Assembly: GCF_965232525.1 (NCBI RefSeq)
Contig: NZ_OZ246980.1
Coordinates: 2,852,001-2,916,000, forward strand
Direction: 5' to 3'
From: Bauldia sp965232525
GTDB taxonomy: Bacteria > Pseudomonadota > Alphaproteobacteria > Rhizobiales > Kaistiaceae
DNA length: 64,000 nucleotides
Part shown: positions 56,305-64,000 of the stretch, one piece after another
Layout of the letters: every line of letters begins with the position of its first letter
How positions within the stretch are numbered: the stretch's first letter is position 1
Made by a program: the position numbers and the translations under genes
The notes under the pieces: model-generated
The model's input: the letters and a program-made list of their open reading frames with translations, nothing else
What the model was told of the DNA's origin: nothing
Databases searched by the model: none

Positions 56305-56760
56305 ATGATCGACGATATCTACAACAAGCGGATTCTGGAGTTCGCGGGCTCGATCCCGCGGCTCGGCCGGCTGGAGGCTGCGGACGCAAGCGCTACGGCC
56401 CATTCGCGCCTGTGCGGCTCGACCGTGACCGTCGATCTGGTCGTCGATGGGGACACCGTGATCGACTTTGGCCACGAGGTGAAGGCCTGCGCGCTCGGCC
56501 AGGCATCGTCGTCGATCATGGCCCACAACATCATCGGCGCGACGGCGGACGAGCTTCGCGCGGTTCGCGAGGCGATGTGGCGGATGCTGAAGGACAACGG
56601 ACCGTCACCGGAAGGTCGGTTCGCGGACCTGAAGTTTCTCGAACCGGTGCGTGACTACAAGGCCCGTCACGCCTCGACCATGCTGACCTTCGACGCGGTG
56701 GTCGACGCCCTCGACCAGATCGCGGCGAAGCGCGCCGAGGAACTCGCCGCCACCGGCTGA
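56305..56760 (+). CDS. Iron-sulphur cluster scaffold-like protein (IscU/NifU N-terminal family)
   Basis: The 151-residue protein has IYNKRILEFAGSIPRLGRLE, SRLCGSTVTVDLVVDGD and VKACALGQASSSIMAHNIIG, giving two of the three cluster cysteines. The third, RxxC in IscU, is RHASTML, so canonical cluster assembly is uncertain. It starts at ATG 56305, divergent from folE. Confidence 0.82.
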   Translation: MIDDIYNKRILEFAGSIPRLGRLEAADASATAHSRLCGSTVTVDLVVDGDTVIDFGHEVKACALGQASSSIMAHNIIGATADELRAVREAMWRMLKDNGPSPEGRFADLKFLEPVRDYKARHASTMLTFDAVVDALDQIAAKRAEELAATG

Positions 56761-56865
56761 GTGGTTCGTCTTGCCTCTGTCATCGACGTGTCGTTGGCGT
56801 GCCGCGTTTCCGGCGCGTTTGCGCGCTATACATTGTGGCGAGGGTGGCGATCGGGAGTGAAGACG

Positions 56866-57165
56866 ATGCGGTATCAGACTATGGTGCGGCTGTGTGTGGC
56901 CATTGTGTTCGCGGGCGGATTGGCGGGAATGGCCAGCGCGGAATCGGTAACCGACCTGACGCCGGATGCGCAGAAAATCGTGGCGCAGGTGGAGAAGGAA
57001 AATCCGGACATCCAGCCGGTGTGCAGCAGCATGAAAGAGCTACGGGCGGCGGTGACCCAGGCGACCACGGAGCTCGCCAAGGCCGGTGATCTGACCGAGG
57101 ATCCGCATACGGCCGGCGAGGAAGCGGGCAAGTTCCTGTTCGAGAACTGCCCGCCGTCGAGCTGA
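56866..57165 (+). CDS. Small secreted protein of unknown function
   Basis: The 99-residue product has a signal peptide (LCVAIVFAGGLAGMASAE) and a mature helical part with two cysteines (IQPVCSSMKE, FENCPPSS). GGGAG lies nine bases before ATG 56866. Converges with the sterol desaturase-like gene. No family recognised. Confidence 0.7.
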   Translation: MRYQTMVRLCVAIVFAGGLAGMASAESVTDLTPDAQKIVAQVEKENPDIQPVCSSMKELRAAVTQATTELAKAGDLTEDPHTAGEEAGKFLFENCPPSS

Positions 57166-57172
57166 CGCGACT

Positions 57173-58015
57173 TCAGTCTGACGAGTCGTTGCGGTTGATG
57201 GGGTAGTCGCTCGCCGGTCCGCGGACCGGTTGGATCAGCATGCGGTCGAGCCACAGGTCGCGTCGGGTGCGGAACTGCTCGATGCCGATGGTCATACGCT
57301 CGTGGCCGTCCTTCGGCTGCGGGCGATAAGTACCGAACAGCCGGTCCCACCAGGGCAGATTGAAGCCGAAATTGCTATTGGTCTCGTTCGGATGGATCGA
57401 GTGATGGACCCGGTGCATGTCCGGCGTCACGACGAACCACCGCAGCACCCGGTCGAAGCCGAGCGGCAGCTTGACGTTGGCGTGGTTGAACATCGCGGTG
57501 GCGTTTAGGAGAATCTCGAAGACGAGGACGGCGATCGGCGGCGGTCCGAGAGCGGCGACCACGCCGAGCTTGATCACCATCGACAGGAGAATCTCGACCG
57601 GGTGGAACCGCAGCCCCGTCGACACGTCGATTTCGAGATCGGCGTGATGCATGCGGTGAAGCCGCCAGAGCGCCGGCACCGCATGGAACATGACGTGCTG
57701 CAAGTAGATGGCGAGATCGAGCGCCATCACCGAGACGACGAAGGCGATCCAAGCCGGGACGTCGACGACGTTGAACAGGCCCCAGCCGTTCTCCCGGGCG
57801 TAGAGGGCAAAGCCGACGGCGACGATCGGGAAAGCGAGTCGGACAAGCAGCGCCGACACAACGACGACGCCGAGATTGTTCGACCAGCGCAGCAGCCGGG
57901 GGATCTCGCGGCGACGACGCGGCACCGCGGCTTCCCAGACGGCCATGACTATCAGGACACCGAGAAAGAACGCGACCCGGATGACCGGTTCGTTGTTGAG
58001 GATCAGTTCCGGCAT
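57173..58015 (-). CDS. Sterol desaturase/fatty acid hydroxylase family protein
   Basis: The 280-residue protein has about four membrane helices and the di-iron histidine motifs: LQHVMFHAVPALWRLHRMHH, then GLRFHPVEI and MHRVHHSIHPNETNSNFG, followed by WDRLFGTYRPQP. The family inserts oxygen or double bonds into lipid substrates. ATG 58015 starts MPELILNNEP. Substrate unknown. Confidence 0.92.
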   Translation of the reverse strand: MPELILNNEPVIRVAFFLGVLIVMAVWEAAVPRRRREIPRLLRWSNNLGVVVVSALLVRLAFPIVAVGFALYARENGWGLFNVVDVPAWIAFVVSVMALDLAIYLQHVMFHAVPALWRLHRMHHADLEIDVSTGLRFHPVEILLSMVIKLGVVAALGPPPIAVLVFEILLNATAMFNHANVKLPLGFDRVLRWFVVTPDMHRVHHSIHPNETNSNFGFNLPWWDRLFGTYRPQPKDGHERMTIGIEQFRTRRDLWLDRMLIQPVRGPASDYPINRNDSSD

Positions 58016-58100
58016 GGGCTCAATGTAGCGTCGATGACCCCGGCCGGCGACGCGACATGGGCGCCGACCCCGGCGCCCACTCGCGGATGGTGGAACGACC

Positions 58101-58586
58101 TCAGAGGTCGGCCGGCGCCTTGTCCTTGACGTTCGGCCAGTTGATGTCGGCCTTCTCGATATTGCCGGGGACGTCGCGGTCCCAGACTTCCTTCGCGCGG
58201 GGGTTAGCCTGGACATAGAGCCGGTCGTCGACGATCCGCCACGCGGCCGGGTCGATGTCGACCTTCTGGCCATAAGACATCGCCAGAGCGCAGAAGCCGC
58301 CATAGGCCGGAATGAACTGTTCCGGATCAGCGACGAACGCGTCGCGACTGTCGGCCGAGGCGAAGCGATAGGTGGCGCCGCCGAATTCGGCGGTGAAGGC
58401 GGAGTCGCCTTCCGTTGGCTCGCCGACGGAGAAATAGGCGACCGGATCGAAGCCCTGCAGCATGTAGCCGTCGGGATTGATGTTGACCGGCGCGGTCGAT
58501 TGCGGGTCGAAGGCGAACGCGCTACCGGCGATCATGGTGACCGCGACGGCGGTGGCGACGGTTCGGGCAAGACGTGGTGCGTTCAT
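58101..58586 (-). CDS. Secreted YHS-domain protein
   Basis: The 161-residue product has a signal peptide (TVATAVAVTMIAGSAFAF) and a YHS-type core: YMLQGFDPVAYFSVGEPTEG, YRFASADSRDAFVADPEQFI and AYGGFCALAMSYGQKVDIDP. The domain often binds metal in oxidative or copper-related proteins. ATG 58586 starts MNAPRLARTV. Confidence 0.88.
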   Translation of the reverse strand: MNAPRLARTVATAVAVTMIAGSAFAFDPQSTAPVNINPDGYMLQGFDPVAYFSVGEPTEGDSAFTAEFGGATYRFASADSRDAFVADPEQFIPAYGGFCALAMSYGQKVDIDPAAWRIVDDRLYVQANPRAKEVWDRDVPGNIEKADINWPNVKDKAPADL

Positions 58587-58693
58587 GACGGTGCTCCGGT
58601 TGGAATCTGATCCACCCATTCATACACAGGCCGCCGCGCGCTTACCTCTCATCTCTGCGTGAGGGTGACTTGAGCGAACTGTGAGATACGCGC

Positions 58694-59911
58694 TCAGGCG
58701 AAGACGGTGAAGTCGGTGTGTTTCAGGCCGGTGCCGGCATCGAACTGCGCGAACGGGACCGCCACGCCGTCAAGGCCGCTACCGTCCACGTCGTAGGCAA
58801 GGACGCCGGTCGGCTTGTCGTAGAGGATGAAATCATCGGCATCCTGCGCCTCGGTGCCTTTGCGGAAGTTGGCTTTGGCGAGTTCGCCGAGGTCCGGCAG
58901 TTTCGCGAACACCGCCTGATCGAGGAAGAGCCGGTCGGTGCCGGTCTCGAAGTTGTGGATCGTGTCGACATTCGGGTTTTGGAAGAGGTCGCTGTCGAAG
59001 ACGATCGTCTCTCGCTTGTCGCCGAGGATGAAGGTGTCATTGCCCTCCTCGCCGAAGATCTTTTTGGTGATCCGGCCGTCCGTGTTGTCGACCAGATCGT
59101 CGCCCTCGCGGAGAAAGACATTCCCCTTGATCTTGCCGGTGTTGACGATCTTGTCGTTGAAGTCGACCTTTTCGGTCAGGATGTCTCCGTCGATGAGACC
59201 CTCGTTCTTGATGACCATGCGCAGCCCCTGAACCGACAGGGAGATGACCGCGGCCGATTCGCCGATGATCTTGCCATCGGCCTTGTTGACCAGCTTCAGC
59301 CGATAACCCTCGTCGTCGGTCAGGGAGACGTCGATGGCATTGTCACCCCGGATCAGGCCGTGGTTGACGATCTTCGGCCCGGGGGTCGTTGCCGGATCGT
59401 TGATGTCCAGCCTCAGGCCGGCGGCTTCTCCCTCGATCTCGCTGTAGTTCTTGAGGACAAAGTCAGGGAGACCAGACGCCCTGATGCCAAAGCTGAAATC
59501 GTCAGTCCCTGCGATCCTGCCGTGGTTCTCGACGTAGCCGCCTTCGTTTGCGAGGCCGCCGTTCATGGATACGCCAACGTTTCCGCCGAGGACTGTTGCG
59601 CCGGCTTCATTGATGAGCTCGTGATCGTCGCCGACTAGCTGAATGCCGAACCCCGAGGGCCCGCCGACGATCTGGCCCTTGTTGATGACAGTGCTGCTTT
59701 CGCCGGTGAACAGCACGCTCTGCCCGCCGAACGTCGTGTTGATGATCAGGCCCTTGTTGACGAGCGTGCTGTCGGGATCGCTACTGGCAATGGTAACACT
59801 ACCACTGCTGCCAACGGTCACGCCGGTCGCGACTTTCCATTTCAATCCGGGCTCTGCGAAGAAGATCGCGAATGTGCCGTTGGCGAGGAGATCGGTGGAT
59901 TGCGTGGGCAT
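58694..59911 (-). CDS. Beta-helix/RTX-type secreted protein, copy 1 of a tandem pair
   Basis: The 405-residue acidic protein lacks a signal peptide. Residues 1-260 are short repeats of form VxNxGxIxG (VINKGQIVGGPS, YVENHGRIAGTD, KIVNHGLIRGDN), suggesting a beta-helix. Residues about 265-340 hold RTX-like GDDLVDNTDGRI and GEEGNDTFILGDKRETI. The end, GTGLKHTDFTVFA, fits type I secretion proteins. Closely similar to the next gene upstream. Ligand or target unknown. Confidence 0.82.
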   Translation of the reverse strand: MPTQSTDLLANGTFAIFFAEPGLKWKVATGVTVGSSGSVTIASSDPDSTLVNKGLIINTTFGGQSVLFTGESSTVINKGQIVGGPSGFGIQLVGDDHELINEAGATVLGGNVGVSMNGGLANEGGYVENHGRIAGTDDFSFGIRASGLPDFVLKNYSEIEGEAAGLRLDINDPATTPGPKIVNHGLIRGDNAIDVSLTDDEGYRLKLVNKADGKIIGESAAVISLSVQGLRMVIKNEGLIDGDILTEKVDFNDKIVNTGKIKGNVFLREGDDLVDNTDGRITKKIFGEEGNDTFILGDKRETIVFDSDLFQNPNVDTIHNFETGTDRLFLDQAVFAKLPDLGELAKANFRKGTEAQDADDFILYDKPTGVLAYDVDGSGLDGVAVPFAQFDAGTGLKHTDFTVFA

Positions 59912-59972
59912 GGATGTACTCTCCTGGAAGGGGACGACGCCGGCCGCCGCGGCGTCAGGTGAAGACGCGCGG

Positions 59973-61193
59973 TCAGGCGAAAACGGTGAAGTCGGAGTGT
60001 TTCAGGCCGGTGCCGGGGTCGAGCTGGGCGAACTGCGTCGCCCCCCCGTTGAGGTTTCCGTTGAAGTCGTAGATGAGGACGCCGGTTGCCTTGTCGTAGA
60101 CGATGTAGTCATCGGCATCCTGGGCCGTCGTGTCCCGGCGGAAGTTCGCTTTGGCGAGGTCGCCGAGGCCCACCAGCGCCGCGAACACCGCCTGATCGAG
60201 GAAAAACTGGTCGGCGCCGGTTTCGAAGTTCTGGACCGTGTCGACGTTCTGGCCCTGGTCGACGTTGGTGTCGAAAACGATCGTCTCTTTCCTGTCGCCG
60301 AGAATGAACGTGTCGTCGCCCAGTTCGCCGAAGATCTTCTTGGTGATCCGGCCGCCGGTGTTGTCGACGAGATCTGCGCCGTCGCCGAGCTTGACGTGTC
60401 CCTTGATCTTGCCGGTGTTGACGACCTTGTCGTTGCTTTCGGTTCCTCCCGTCTCAATGTCGCCGACGATCAGGCCGTCGTTCTTGACGACGACACGCAA
60501 ACTCTCGTTCGAAAGGGCAAAGACCGCGGCCGCTTCGCCGAGGATCGTTCCGTCGACTTTGTTGACGACCTTCAGTCGATAGCCGTCGGCGTCGGTGGCG
60601 GCAGCTTGGACGGCCTCGTCACCCGCAATCAGGCCGTGGTTGACGATCTTCGGTCCTGGCGTTGTAGCCGACCCGTTGATGGTCAGGAGCACGCCGTGCG
60701 ACTGTCCGTCGACTTCGCCGTAGTTCTTGAGGACAAAGTCGGGGAAACCAGCGACCCCGATGCCGATGGAGTCGGCGTCGGTCCCGGCGATCCTGCCGTG
60801 GTTCTCGACATTCCCCCCTTGGTCCAGCACGCCGCTGCCGAAGGCTACGCCGATCGTTCCGCCAAGAATTTTAGCGCCGGCAACGTTTGCGAGCTGCATG
60901 TTGTCGCCGCTCAACTGAACGCCAGCGCCCAACGGCCCACCGACGATCTCGCCCTTGTTGACAACGCTTCCGTTGTTGTTGCTGCTGAAGATGACGCCTT
61001 GCCCGCCTAACGCGGTGTTGACGATCAGGCCCTTGTTGATGAGCGTGCTGTCATCTTCGCCGCTGCCGATCACTCCGCCGCCAGCGGAGGCTCCGACAGT
61101 GACCCCTTTCGCTATTTTCCATGTCAATCCCGGCGCATCGAAAAGGATCGGGAAAACGCCATCGGACAGGAGATCGGTCGTTTGCTTAGGCAT
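59973..61193 (-). CDS. Beta-helix/RTX-type secreted protein, copy 2 of a tandem pair
   Basis: The 406-residue protein shares the start (MPKQTTDLLSDGVFPILFDA), the VxNxGxIxG repeats, GADLVDNTGGRITKKIFGEL and the end GTGLKHSDFTVFA with copy 1. Tandem, same-strand duplication with about 60 bases between genes. The region upstream (61194-61599) is AT-rich and holds the presumed promoter. Confidence 0.82.
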   Translation of the reverse strand: MPKQTTDLLSDGVFPILFDAPGLTWKIAKGVTVGASAGGGVIGSGEDDSTLINKGLIVNTALGGQGVIFSSNNNGSVVNKGEIVGGPLGAGVQLSGDNMQLANVAGAKILGGTIGVAFGSGVLDQGGNVENHGRIAGTDADSIGIGVAGFPDFVLKNYGEVDGQSHGVLLTINGSATTPGPKIVNHGLIAGDEAVQAAATDADGYRLKVVNKVDGTILGEAAAVFALSNESLRVVVKNDGLIVGDIETGGTESNDKVVNTGKIKGHVKLGDGADLVDNTGGRITKKIFGELGDDTFILGDRKETIVFDTNVDQGQNVDTVQNFETGADQFFLDQAVFAALVGLGDLAKANFRRDTTAQDADDYIVYDKATGVLIYDFNGNLNGGATQFAQLDPGTGLKHSDFTVFA

Positions 61194-61599
61194 GCGTGGT
61201 TTCTCTCAGCGCGTTGACTTCTCGCGTGCATTTGGACTTTCGATTATTCGACCGTTTCCAGATCTTCTTCCACGGCGCGAGGCGAAGACCGATACCTAGA
61301 GCAAGCAATCGATAAGTCTCGCTTTCAACGAGTTTTTATTGAAGTACCCGTTTCAAAAGGTTCGATATGATAGCAGATGATGCTTTTTTGTCGTCGAGGT
61401 GAGCTGATGTAAGTTAAGTCAACGGCTGAAAATCGCGCGAAGAATCAAAGGTGATGATGCAAATACTTTTCAATTTTTACAATTACGTTCGGGAATAGGT
61501 AAATATATTTACATTTCTTACGGCGACCCGGCGATGGCCGGGCTCGTCGCTCCGGAGTGATGCGCGGGCGAGCAGCGAGCGATTGCAACGGCGAGCGGA
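61194..61599. other. AT-rich intergenic region with a perfect palindrome
   Basis: About 400 bases without a convincing gene between divergent RTX and yidD genes. The part at 61320-61530 is sharply AT-rich. GTAAATATATTTAC (61499-61512) is a perfect 14-base palindrome that could be an operator for either gene. Confidence 0.55.
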
Positions 61600-61950
61600 A
61601 TGGCCCAGATGATCCGCATGGCAACGCCTGTCTCACCGCTGCGCCTGCCGCGGGCCCTCGGTATCGGCTTGATCAAGCTCTATCGGTTGACCCTGTCACC
61701 GCTGATCGGCCGGCAATGCCGTTATCTGCCGACCTGCTCGGAGTACACCGAGGAGGCGATCCGCACCTACGGCCTGTGGCGGGGCTCGTGGATCGGGCTG
61801 GCGCGGCTGCAACGCTGCGGCCCGTTCGGCGCATCCGGCCACGACCCAATCCCCGACCGGCTCCCCGACGACGCTCGCTGGTATCTGCCGTGGCGCTACG
61901 GCCGCTGGACCGGCAAGCACATCGACCCCAAGACCCGGCTGGACACCTAG
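61600..61950 (+). CDS. yidD: YidD, membrane protein insertion efficiency factor
   Basis: The 116-residue protein has the YidD core: GIGLIKLYRLTLSPLIGRQC, CRYLPTCSEYTEEAIRTYG and GLARLQRCGPFGASGHDPIP, with its conserved cysteines. It assists YidC-dependent insertion. Alternative ATGs at 61609 and 61618 are possible. In related genomes yidD often lies near the Fe-S scaffold gene; here 4.8 kb separates them. Confidence 0.93.
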   Translation: MAQMIRMATPVSPLRLPRALGIGLIKLYRLTLSPLIGRQCRYLPTCSEYTEEAIRTYGLWRGSWIGLARLQRCGPFGASGHDPIPDRLPDDARWYLPWRYGRWTGKHIDPKTRLDT

Positions 61951-62143
61951 CTCCATTATCGGGCTGTGGCCTCGGCGGCCTCGCGACTTTCACGGCCTCC
62001 GCGCCGTTCTCCGAGACGGAATGGTCCAGCTCTCCGGCGAGCGCTCTCGCTTTCCGTTCCTCCGCCGCATAGGATTTTCGCCAACGGTCCGTTAGCGGCC
62101 GGGGGAGCGAATCGCAGGCTCCTTGTCCGATGGGAGGAAGCAA

Positions 62144-63355
62144 ATGGCCGGCATGCCGGTTCTGCCGTTGGCTTCACTGGCTGCGGCTGCGTTCGCGTTG
62201 GCGACCTCTGAATTGATGATGATGGGGCTGTTGCCGGAACTGGCGGAGTCGCTCGACGTCAGCATACCCAAGGCCGGGCTGCTGGTGACCGGCTATGCCG
62301 TCGGAGTCGTCATCGCGGCGCCGGTCATGGCGCTGATCACCAACGGTGTGGCGCGCAAACGTACGCTGCTGATGCTTATGGCGATTTTCATCGTCGGCAA
62401 CATCGTTTGCGCGTTGGCGCCGAACTACACGGTTTTGCTCGCCGCACGGGTGTTCACGGCCTTCTGTCACGCGGCGCTGTTCGGGATCGCGGCGGTGATC
62501 GCCGCAGACATTACCCCCCGCGACAGGCAGGCGATGGCGGTCGCTTTGGTATTCGGTGGTGTGACTGTTGCCACGATCCTCGGCGTGCCGCTCGGCACTG
62601 CGATCGGTCAGGAATTCGGCTGGCGCGCGGCGTTCTGGATGGTGGTTGCGATGGGTGGCGCCGCCGCCGTGACCGTCGTCATCTGGCTGCCGTCGGCGAT
62701 CCCGGTGGAGCGGGTGAATCTGCGCCAGGAACTCGCCACCATCGGCAACCGGCAGGTTGCCATGGCGCTCGTCGTCTCGGGATTTCTCTGGGCCGGACTG
62801 TTCGTCGTCTTCACCTATGTCGCGCCGATCCTCGGCGAAGTGGCCGGCGCCTCCGAGGAGGCGATTGTTTGGGTCTTCCTGATTTTCGGTCTGGGGACAA
62901 TGGTCGGAAACTTCATGGGGGGGCGGCTCGCCGACTGGAAGATGTTACCGTCGATCGTCGGGATGATTGCGGTTGTCGCGGTTATGCTGGCGGTTATCGC
63001 GGTGGTCGCCCATAGCATCTACCTCGCGGTCGTCGCGTTGGTGATCTGGGGAGTCTTCATCTTTGCGCTGATACCGGCCCTGCAGATTTGGGTGGTTCGC
63101 AGCGCCCGTGACGCACCGAACGTTGCCTCGATCATCAATCAGGGATCCCTGCATCTCGGTGCTGCTGTCGGCGCCTGGCTCGGCGCCTCGGCGCTCTATT
63201 TCGGCATCAACTACCGCCACCTGCCATGGGTCGGCGAGTTCCTGACCCTCACGGCGCTGGCGATCGCGGTGGTGGCGATGACGGCGCAGTACAAACACCG
63301 CAAGGCCGCGTTCGCCGAGTCGCCGCGATCGGCCGCGGTGGCGGCCGGACACTGA
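62144..63355 (+). CDS. MFS transporter (drug:H+ antiporter-like)
   Basis: The 403-residue protein has twelve predicted helices and MFS motifs: ALITNGVARKRTLLMLMAIF (loop 2-3) and VALVFGGVTVATILGVPLGT (motif C-like antiporter helix). It resembles AraJ/Cmx-type exporters. ATG 62144 follows GGAGG. Substrate unknown. Confidence 0.9.
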   Translation: MAGMPVLPLASLAAAAFALATSELMMMGLLPELAESLDVSIPKAGLLVTGYAVGVVIAAPVMALITNGVARKRTLLMLMAIFIVGNIVCALAPNYTVLLAARVFTAFCHAALFGIAAVIAADITPRDRQAMAVALVFGGVTVATILGVPLGTAIGQEFGWRAAFWMVVAMGGAAAVTVVIWLPSAIPVERVNLRQELATIGNRQVAMALVVSGFLWAGLFVVFTYVAPILGEVAGASEEAIVWVFLIFGLGTMVGNFMGGRLADWKMLPSIVGMIAVVAVMLAVIAVVAHSIYLAVVALVIWGVFIFALIPALQIWVVRSARDAPNVASIINQGSLHLGAAVGAWLGASALYFGINYRHLPWVGEFLTLTALAIAVVAMTAQYKHRKAAFAESPRSAAVAAGH

Positions 63356-63366
63356 CGTCGACGCGT

Positions 63367-63903
63367 TCAGTTCCCCGGATCGGTACAGCCGCAATCGACC
63401 CGGATGTCGTGGTTGGTGGCCGGATTGACGAAGGCGATGGTGCGCGTTCCGGTCGCCAGATCGATGCAAATCCGAGGCGTCGGACAGCTGTTGATGGCGG
63501 CACAGACGGTTCTACCGCGCGCCCGTTCGAGCACGTCGGGCCGGGTCCAGTGAGCCGGTGCGCCGGCGGCGGCGGGCCAGGCGGCGGTAATCGTGTAGGT
63601 ACCGATCTTGACCGGACCGTTGGGATTGGCGGGATCGGGCGCCAGGTTCACTCGGGTTGACCCCGGGACAGTGACGTTCCCGGCGCGATTGGACAGCTCC
63701 GACTCTACCGTGACCCGGGCCGGGATCGATGCCTGTCGGCCGTCGCATTCGTTGGTGATGCGGATGCTCCCGGTGAGCGTGTAGTTGACCGGCGGCGGTG
63801 GCGGCGGTGGCGCCCGTCGGCCGCCGGCGCGGTGGGCGGCCCGCAAGGCGATCAGCGACACGGTCAGTGCAGTCAGCGATACAAGCAGGCTGAACGGTGC
63901 CAT
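63367..63903 (-). CDS. Exported or membrane-anchored protein of unknown function
   Basis: The 178-residue product has an N-terminal hydrophobic segment (FSLLVSLTALTVSLIALRAA), a Pro-rich stretch (APPPPPPPV) and a beta-rich domain with cysteines (ITNECDGRQ, TVCAAINSCPTPRICIDL, RVDCGCTDPGN). It may be lipidated or anchored by its first helix. It converges with the MFS gene. Confidence 0.65.
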   Translation of the reverse strand: MAPFSLLVSLTALTVSLIALRAAHRAGGRRAPPPPPPPVNYTLTGSIRITNECDGRQASIPARVTVESELSNRAGNVTVPGSTRVNLAPDPANPNGPVKIGTYTITAAWPAAAGAPAHWTRPDVLERARGRTVCAAINSCPTPRICIDLATGTRTIAFVNPATNHDIRVDCGCTDPGN

Positions 63904-64000
63904 GGGTTCCCTCCCAATGCGCCTTCATCCTATCCGAATTTGGCCAAGGGCGGAATCGAGCCGCCCTTGACGCCGGCGGTCTGACGGTCCACTTAGCGCC

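Overview
The window looks like the chromosome of a GC-rich alphaproteobacterium, possibly Rhodospirillales-like. Support comes from the gene content (CYTH-CHAD/ParA pair, DUF3126 behind cysE, a zf-CHCC protein, an alphaproteobacterial-type UvrA first zinc finger, a CtrA-like box before minCDE, YidD, RTX proteins without signal peptides) and from high GC: a uvrA line counted by hand is 44/60 GC. Genes are densely packed on both strands. I see no rRNA, tRNA, CRISPR array, transposase or integrase. The left edge cuts an SDR gene.

Layout. 0-12 kb: a pteridine-reductase-like SDR, an outer-membrane beta-barrel, RNase T2, CYTH-CHAD plus ParA, a tandem pair of small cysteine-rich secreted proteins, a DsbA-like protein, a cupin, an ATP-grasp enzyme and several secreted proteins of unknown role. 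12.3-18.8 kb: an AT-richer block that reads as a small defence island around uvrA. It holds a Kiwa pair (kwaA-kwaB), a Panacea-domain antitoxin-like gene with an unrecognised same-strand partner, and a DUF4160-DUF2442 pair directly upstream of uvrA. uvrA itself carries an in-frame insertion of about 80 codons made of palindromic repeat DNA. 19-24 kb: gamma-glutamyltransferase, then an acetate/succinate-type transporter flanked by two paralogous periplasmic Cache proteins. 23.9-28.5 kb: non-homologous end joining (ku and ligD), with an inward-facing nucleotidyltransferase-acetyltransferase fusion between them.

28.9-37 kb: an RTX-like protein with a 27-residue repeat, a papain-like protease, ssb followed by a degenerate second copy of the ssb 3' end that brackets a third cysteine-rich secreted protein, and a 1020-residue modular secreted protein. 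37-47 kb: marC, a 33-residue membrane protein, minCDE, DUF5993-dsbB, a sulfotransferase, gyrA (with unusual residues in the quinolone region) and a flavin monooxygenase. 47-56.8 kb: hydrolase, cysE-DUF3126, gamma-carbonic anhydrase, an HtrA-like protein that has lost its catalytic triad, a cluster of palindromic repeats, a BTLCP protease, rhomboid, CBS, folE-hisI and an Fe-S scaffold. 56.8-61.5 kb: a sterol-desaturase-like enzyme, a YHS protein and two tandem RTX-type proteins. These separate the Fe-S scaffold from yidD, which often lie close together in alphaproteobacteria. The window ends with an MFS transporter and an unknown secreted protein.

The uvrA, ssb, marC and gyrA genes form a recognisable alphaproteobacterial backbone order into which accessory blocks appear to have been inserted. 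Functional names rest on motifs read by eye. No database search was run.
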